From the NCBI GenBank assembly GCA_030762935.1, contig CM060900.1:401811632-401875631 (forward strand): 64,000 bases of DNA, written 5' to 3'. The position numbers were made by a program, and so were the translations under genes. Under the pieces are notes generated by a model. The model saw nothing but the letters and a program-made list of their open reading frames with translations. It was not told the DNA's origin and did not search any database. Within the stretch, counting starts at the first letter, position 1. Every line of letters begins with the position of its first letter. Below are positions 59,346-64,000 of the stretch, one piece after another. The stretch comes from Hymenopus coronatus. Its lineage: Eukaryota > Arthropoda > Insecta > Mantodea > Hymenopodidae.

Positions 59346-59819
59346 CCTAACAGTGACAAGTGACAAGGTACATTTATTTAGCATTAAATACGCCTGGTTG
59401 TGCTGCGGTAGTAGGTATAACATTTTTACATAGGAAGCCTTTTTTTTTAATTTAAAATTTTAAGTAAAGGGCTTTTATAATACATTGACCTTTGAGATAA
59501 CATTTTAGTTATCCTGCTGGTTTAGAGAAAAGTAATCATTGGTAAAAATGGGACTTAACTCTCTCTCTCTCTTTTTTTTTTTTTTTTTTTATTAAAACTG
59601 TTTAAATAACTTATTTTCTTATGTATGCTTTTATTTTTATATTTTAATTTTCTTTTTCTTAAAAGCTGAAACAGTTTAAATAATTTCCTTTCGTTCTGAC
59701 TGTAATTCTTGGAAATTCATGTGCCTGGTGAGAAAACAACAAATAATAACATAAATAATAATCCTAATCATCCCGTCGCGCTAAAGCTCGATCAACCTAC
59801 CAACCCGACTGCCAGCCTC
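59346..59819. other. Unassigned, T-rich
   Basis: No gene. A (CT)n plus T18 run lies at about 59,560-59,590. Confidence 0.5.
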
Positions 59820-60014
59820 TCGCAAGACCCCAATTTTGGTTGCCATGGCCGTGGATTGCTCCTTATCTCAGCTTATCAATTTCCTCTTGATGCTGAGTGG
59901 GCATCGGTCTTATACCTGGGACTTATCTGCAGCCCTATGGGTGAGATCGAACCCAGGCGCATTGCGAACCATGACCAGAATACCATATATTGGCCTACTG
60001 CGCCACGGCGGAGG
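59820..60014 (-). repeat. tRNA-derived SINE, family D
   Basis: The minus strand starts CTCCGCCGTGGCGCAGTAGG (box A) and has box B GGGTTCGATCTC at 59,943-59,954. The body continues toward 59,820. It lies head-to-head with the family C copy that starts at 60,019. Confidence 0.65.
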
Positions 60015-60018
60015 AGAG

Positions 60019-60244
60019 GCCGCGCCGTGGCTGAGTGGTTAGACCACTCGCCTCTCACCTAGACGGTCCGAATTCGATCCCAATGTGAGATTTGTGGTGG
60101 ACAAAGTGGCGCTGGGGCTAGTTTTCTCCGGGTTCCCCCGCCATCACATTCCACCGGAGCTCCATCTTCATTCATGTATCATCAGTGTCACCGCCTGTGG
60201 TGCCATAAGTAGTTAAAGCGGGCGTTAAACACTACACAAAAAAA
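60019..60244 (+). repeat. tRNA-derived SINE, family C, full copy
   Basis: Head GCCGCGCCGTGGCTGAGTGG, then TTAGACCACTCGCCTCTCAC (tRNA-Ser/Leu-like), with box B GAATTCGATCCC (60,069). The body CTCCGGGTTCCCCCGCCATC, then GCGGGCGTTAAACACTAC, ends in an A tail. The longest copy of this family in the window. Confidence 0.9.
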
Positions 60245-60931
60245 TCTGATGTGTACCATTCACATGACTTTCTCCATATCCCTGCAACAAATAATTCTTA
60301 AAAAGCTTATACTTCTATTTACTTTATGCTAATCAGAAGAAATTAGCAGAAATAGTCTTATTACTCGCATCCTTGTAAGTAAAAGCGAAATAAGGGACAA
60401 CCGTAGGTTAAAGTGATAGTCAAAAGCTGGTTGCTATGTCAATGAAGTTCATTTGTTTATATGGATAGGAGTTGACAAGTTCCAGTATGAGAAAAGTATA
60501 CGTTTTTCATAGCAGAAACCAAAAATAAGGAATGTCACAAAAACGACGAACTCCACGAAAAAAATGTATATAACATAAATTGTGTGTTTTAATGTGCTCT
60601 AAGTTTTTGTCCATCTCTTACGGTTTAGCAGTTAATCAAAATTTAGTAAAATTCATCCAGAATAAACTACTCTTCAGAGGCTATTCCCAGAAAATTCAAG
60701 AAAAACATTTCATTTGTCAGGTAAATATGTTTAATATCCGAAATTTTAATCAAAATCGTTAGAGCCATTTTTGAGAAAATCAAAATTTTCGAAAAAAGTT
60801 CCATGTAAAGGGTAGTTGGGGGTGGGGGGATTTTTCTCAAAATCTTCGTGTCGCATCCCTGGAAGATACTAAACTTAAATACCAAGTTTGGTATTTTACC
60901 GACTTTTCGTTTTTGAGTTATCGTGTTCACA

Positions 60932-60975
<44 letters not shown>

Positions 60976-61115
60976 CCTTTTGTGAAAATGCTTTTTTTGG
61001 ATATTGGGGACCCTAAAACATATATTTCCGGTGAAATCTCGGTATCGAATTTTTGGTGGAGTGCAATACTTTCTCTATACACTATGTACATAGTGCGTAT
61101 GGAGAAAGTAAAAAC
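60244..61115 (+). repeat. Dispersed repeat family X, copy
   Basis: Best-preserved copy, from ATCTGATGTGTACCATTCAC to GGAGAAAGTAAAAACGG. It has AGGCTATTCCCAGAAAATTC (60,678), GGAAGATACTAAACTTAAAT and a (CA)20 tract (60,933-60,972). It ends in a near-perfect palindrome at 61,069-61,110 (ACTTTCTCTATAC ... GTATGGAGAAAGT). Confidence 0.9.
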
Positions 61116-61589
61116 GGCGTAGGAAAGTTATACACGGAAATTTTAGAAATGCTTCCGGGGCTTTAGGATAGATACTGCACTTAGAATGAATTTACGGACT
61201 AAGTGCACTAAGCAACTGCCACGCTGTACTCGAAATATGACCTACAGAGCAAAATTGTACCAGCAAATTTCCATCGACCTAGGTTGCCACAGAAAGCCAG
61301 CACTTAACTGAATTGTTGTGGATAAGATTAGCTCGTAAAGCATATGCAAATCATTCAAAAAATACGAAAACAAATCATTCCTGGGACGAGAAGTAATAGA
61401 ACTTAATATTGTATGATTCCGACAGTCCAGATTCAGGGAATTTTTGAGTTATAGAGGAAGAATTTAAATTGGAGGAATTGCTTGTTTCCAGAGATGTTTT
61501 CGACATAGTCTAACGGCCAAATCGTCTGTTCAAAGTACATTCACGTGACGAAATGACTTGTGTACTTTTTTTCTCTCTTACATATTGGG
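61116..61589. other. Unassigned
   Basis: Nothing recognisable. Confidence 0.5.
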
Positions 61590-61735
61590 CTTCAGGCGTG
61601 ATCTAATTGGCCATCAGGGGAGAGAGAATAACTTAGAACACAAACACACCACAAACACACATGCCCAACGCGGGACTCGAACCTGCGATCCCCTGCACTA
61701 ATGTTAGCGAGCACGGTCATGAAGACTGATAACAA
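61590..61735 (-). repeat. tRNA-derived SINE, family E
   Basis: The minus strand reads GTGCTCGCTAACATTAGTGC and box B GGTTCGAGTCC (61,673-61,683), then a GTGTTTGTGG-rich body ending TGATCACGCC-type sequence. Confidence 0.6.
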
Positions 61736-62059
61736 CTGTTGCACTCTATCTTCAGTCAGGTTATATAACATAGCGAACGATGTATACTGCAATTATGCCA
61801 GTGGTAATTCGTAATCATACATCCGCATTTAATGTCGGTAACAATTCATTTGCAAAATCATGTTTATCAAACATTTTTGCTACTATATTGTGTCATCACT
61901 TTTGATATAAGACCACTTAGTGCATGGCAAAACAGACTATTTTATTTGTTAGTGCAGCATATAGTATTAAGTAAAGGTACTTGGAGAGCATTAAAAGGAA
62001 TAATTCTTATAGGAGGTCATAAAGATCCAATGTCAATAGCAGGAGTAAGACTTCTATGA
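61736..62059. other. Unassigned; may include more mitochondrial insert
   Basis: A 75-codon plus frame (61,832-62,059) ends at the TGA that precedes the cox1 residues. Its own residues (FDIRPLSAWQNRLF) resemble cox1 only loosely, so I do not extend the insert. Confidence 0.35.
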
Positions 62060-62147
62060 ATTTCTCATGAAAGAGGAAAAAAAGAAGCATTTGGAAATTA
62101 TGGTATAATTTGCCATTGGATTTTTAGGAGTTGTAGTCTGAGCTCGT
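62060..62147 (+). pseudogene. Nuclear copy of mitochondrial cox1 fragment (numt)
   Basis: The plus strand reads ISHERGKKEAFGNYG(M)I, then, after a shift caused by a deletion of about 11 bp, AIGFLGVVVWA. These match adjacent parts of cytochrome c oxidase subunit 1. The Trp in VVWA is TGA, as in invertebrate mitochondria, so the piece was copied from mtDNA and is not nuclear-coded. Short and broken. Confidence 0.75.
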
Positions 62148-62386
62148 TAGAACATTAAGCCTTTCATCTAAAAAATTTAGAGGTAATTCGTTGTTAACAA
62201 AGCCTCAGCTCTTATTTTAAAGAACATTTTATTAATTTTGCTCGGATGGGAATAACTATAACTTTAATCACCTGTTGGTAATACCGTCGGGTATTCAAAC
62301 ATTCGCTCTACTAAATGCATAAAAAGTGATTCTGTAATCACATGTGAACTATGTAAGACTTGAAGCTTTCACGGCGAATGTTATTC
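62148..62386. other. Unassigned
   Basis: Could contain further mitochondrial fragments, but none is legible. Confidence 0.4.
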
Positions 62387-62504
62387 ATTATGGCTTCACG
62401 GGTGATCAGCCGTGTCAGGGACTGATGAAGACCATGGAGTGTGCAATGGTCGAAAGCTTGGATTTTATACACCTGACACGGCTGATCACCCGTGAAGCCA
62501 TAAT
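62387..62504. repeat. Foldback element with perfect 33 bp stem
   Basis: 62,387-62,419 (ATTATGGCTTCACGGGTGAT and onward) is the exact reverse complement of 62,472-62,504, with a 52 nt loop. The loop itself holds a smaller pair, GACCAT/ATGGTC. GAAGCTTTC before the left arm and GAAAGCTTG in the loop are further related blocks. Probably a small non-autonomous foldback/MITE. Confidence 0.85.
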
Positions 62505-62829
62505 ACATGTAAACTAGTTGAAATTTGCAGGATTTTCAAAAAATTTAAACCGGATATAATGAAAAGTATGGGAAATGCGAGATATATAAATTAGAATATT
62601 AGTCGCTCTTTCTGCAGACTAAAGTCAAAAAAATTTTCCCTTGATTTAGCTGCTAAAATTATACTAGAGACTAATATTTTGGGAGTCTTATTTGTTTACG
62701 TGTACAGTGCATGTGCGGATTAACCACGCACTTCCAAGATCGCTTTCAAAGGCGAAATTTTGAATAACTCGGAACAGCTAACGTTTAAAGTTCTTATTTA
62801 TAAATTAATCTTTGTACGAGAATGTTTTT
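62505..62829. other. Unassigned
   Basis: Nothing recognisable. Confidence 0.45.
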
Positions 62830-63500
62830 TGTATGTTAACAGAAAAACTTGCAACTGCATGTGGAGTGAAGCAGAGTTATATTCTCTCTCCAATTATATT
62901 CTTCATTATTATGAATGGCGTTATGGAAAGGTCATTAGGTAGGTAGTGTTGGAAGAGGTTTGAGGAGGAGATTGGATATTACCATGGAAGACATAATACT
63001 TCACAGTTGATGTTTGCCTGCTCTTCCATAATTTTGAAGTGAAGTCTATTAGAGATAATACAGAAGTCTCGTATAGAAATTAATATGTATAACAAAAATT
63101 CGAGTATCTCCAAAATGGTTTATACTTCGTAAAGTTTACTTGATATCAAGGTTATGTTTAAACAATACCTATCACATTAGAAATGAGACTAAATGGTAAG
63201 AAACCGAACAGAATTACAATAGATAGTGAAAATGTTGATACCCTTCTGAATTTAAATATCTGGGTAGTATAATTGATTAAGGGTGGCGGAGTCCTTGAAG
63301 AAGTTTTGAACTAAATAAAGAATACAAATGTGTTTTTGCCCTGTGATATCCAATTGGGAGATCTAACGTTATATCAGCATGTACTAAAGTTAAAACTTAC
63401 AATATTAATGTGAAATTAGTCCTACTATGTGGTTATGAAATATGGATAACAAAGCATTTCAAATATTAATATATCTTGAAGAAGAATTATTAAACCAAGA
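62830..63500 (+). pseudogene. LINE reverse transcriptase relic
   Basis: In mixed frames the plus strand reads GVKQSYILSPIIFFIIMNGV (RT motif B), then a degraded motif C where LMFACSS stands for LLFADD. EFKYLGSIID and VKLVLLCGYEIWITK follow (matching FKYLGS and VLLYGSETW of the family). The YADD/FADD box is lost. It is a LINE of the kind that ends 'VLLYGSETW', oriented opposite to the relic at 4.2-5.5 kb. Confidence 0.8.
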
Positions 63501-64000
63501 TGGCCATGTGCAATTTCAAATTTAGAATAATGTAAAGTAACATAGCAAAAAAGAAATTAAAACAGAAATGAAAAGCGAACATGGAATTGAACAGAACACA
63601 CTCTCGAAAATAAAGCAGAGGAAGGAATGACATTGGATTGGATTCCCCAGAGTGGTAAAGAGGAACACTAACTGACACATGAAAGAGAACAGTTGCCTAT
63701 GAAAGAAATTGTTATAAAAAAAGGGAAAACGTAAAATAAGCTCCGCTGGAAATAGCTTGTAAACGGCCTATGTTCATCATAAGGAAACATAGAAGGTTGT
63801 TTGATTTATTTATACAAATTAAATGGAGGTAGCCCAACCTTTTACGACCACTTCTTACCTTTATTTTTAAATGAGATTGTTCTTTCCAATATCCCCAGGC
63901 AGAGCAATAACCCAAAAGTAATGCTAACACCTATAAACGAAAAACAGCTAGCTTTGTTCGACTCCCAGGTGATCTGTTGTGCATATCGTCACCGTACCCG
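63501..64000. other. Unassigned, probably LINE tail at its left
   Basis: 63,500-63,720 may be the 3' end of the LINE relic (ANSKRNTLSKIKQRKE-like residues). The rest has no recognised content. The window ends inside it. Confidence 0.4.

Noticed and set aside
56605..61115. Family X as a Helitron
   Set aside because: A terminal palindrome is present in one copy, but the 3' CTRR end and the 5' TC/AT-site insertion pattern are not evident, and other copies do not keep the hairpin clearly.
61832..62059. Extension of the cox1 insert to the left
   Set aside because: Residues agree with cox1 at only a few scattered places. The upstream sequence may be unrelated.
1..64000. CRISPR array, operons, ribosome binding sites or phage genes
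   Set aside because: None seen. The content is that of animal nuclear DNA.

Overview
The window looks like non-coding, repeat-dense nuclear DNA of an invertebrate animal. It is AT-rich and has many decayed transposons of animal type (I/Jockey-like LINEs with RNase H, Gypsy LTR elements, Tc1/mariner, hAT, several tRNA-derived SINE families) and long (CA)n tracts. It also carries a short mitochondrial cox1 insert whose codons make sense only if TGA is read as Trp. The cox1 residues (SHERGKKEAFG) fit an arthropod, and a chelicerate is plausible, but the species cannot be fixed from this sequence. I found no bacterial-style genes, no CRISPR array, no intact tRNA or rRNA gene, and no complete well-known host gene.

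Layout. 1-8,080: decayed LINE pieces on the minus strand, one copy of a dispersed repeat (here 'family X'), a second short repeat (family Y) and a hAT transposase relic. 8,081-35,510: a giant inverted duplication. The left arm (8,081-18,682) and right arm (24,916-35,510) are near-identical reverse complements of about 10.6 kb, separated by a 6.2 kb unique spacer. Each arm carries, from outside to inside, a SINE-like unit, a family X copy, a candidate four-exon small gene with a poly(A) signal, a Tc1-like transposase relic, a tRNA-SINE, an I-type LINE 3' half (reverse transcriptase plus RNase H) and the C-terminus of a Gypsy integrase. The spacer holds the rest of that Gypsy element (integrase core, RNase H, RT, gag, primer-binding site and one LTR, on the minus strand) and a mariner-like relic. 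35,511-38,700: GC-richer LINE debris (endonuclease and two zinc-knuckle ORF1 fragments). 38,868-40,193: a mariner-like element complete at both ends, with ~109 bp terminal inverted repeats, TA flanks and a broken transposase. 40.3-41.3 kb: a hAT relic. 44-56 kb: sparse sequence with SINEs, a small Gypsy fragment and a long (CA)n tract. 56.6-61.1 kb: a cluster of four family X copies and SINEs. 61.6-64 kb: a SINE, a cox1 insert, a perfect 33 bp-stem foldback and a LINE RT relic.

How it fits together. Almost everything recognisable is selfish DNA, and none of the transposases or polymerases seen is intact. The feature of most interest is the 27 kb palindrome. It post-dates the insertions it contains (SINE, LINE, Tc1 and Gypsy pieces are all duplicated), is very young in its middle, and carries in both arms a splice-consistent small gene model that I cannot assign to any family. 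All exon and family calls were made by reading the sequence, with no database search.
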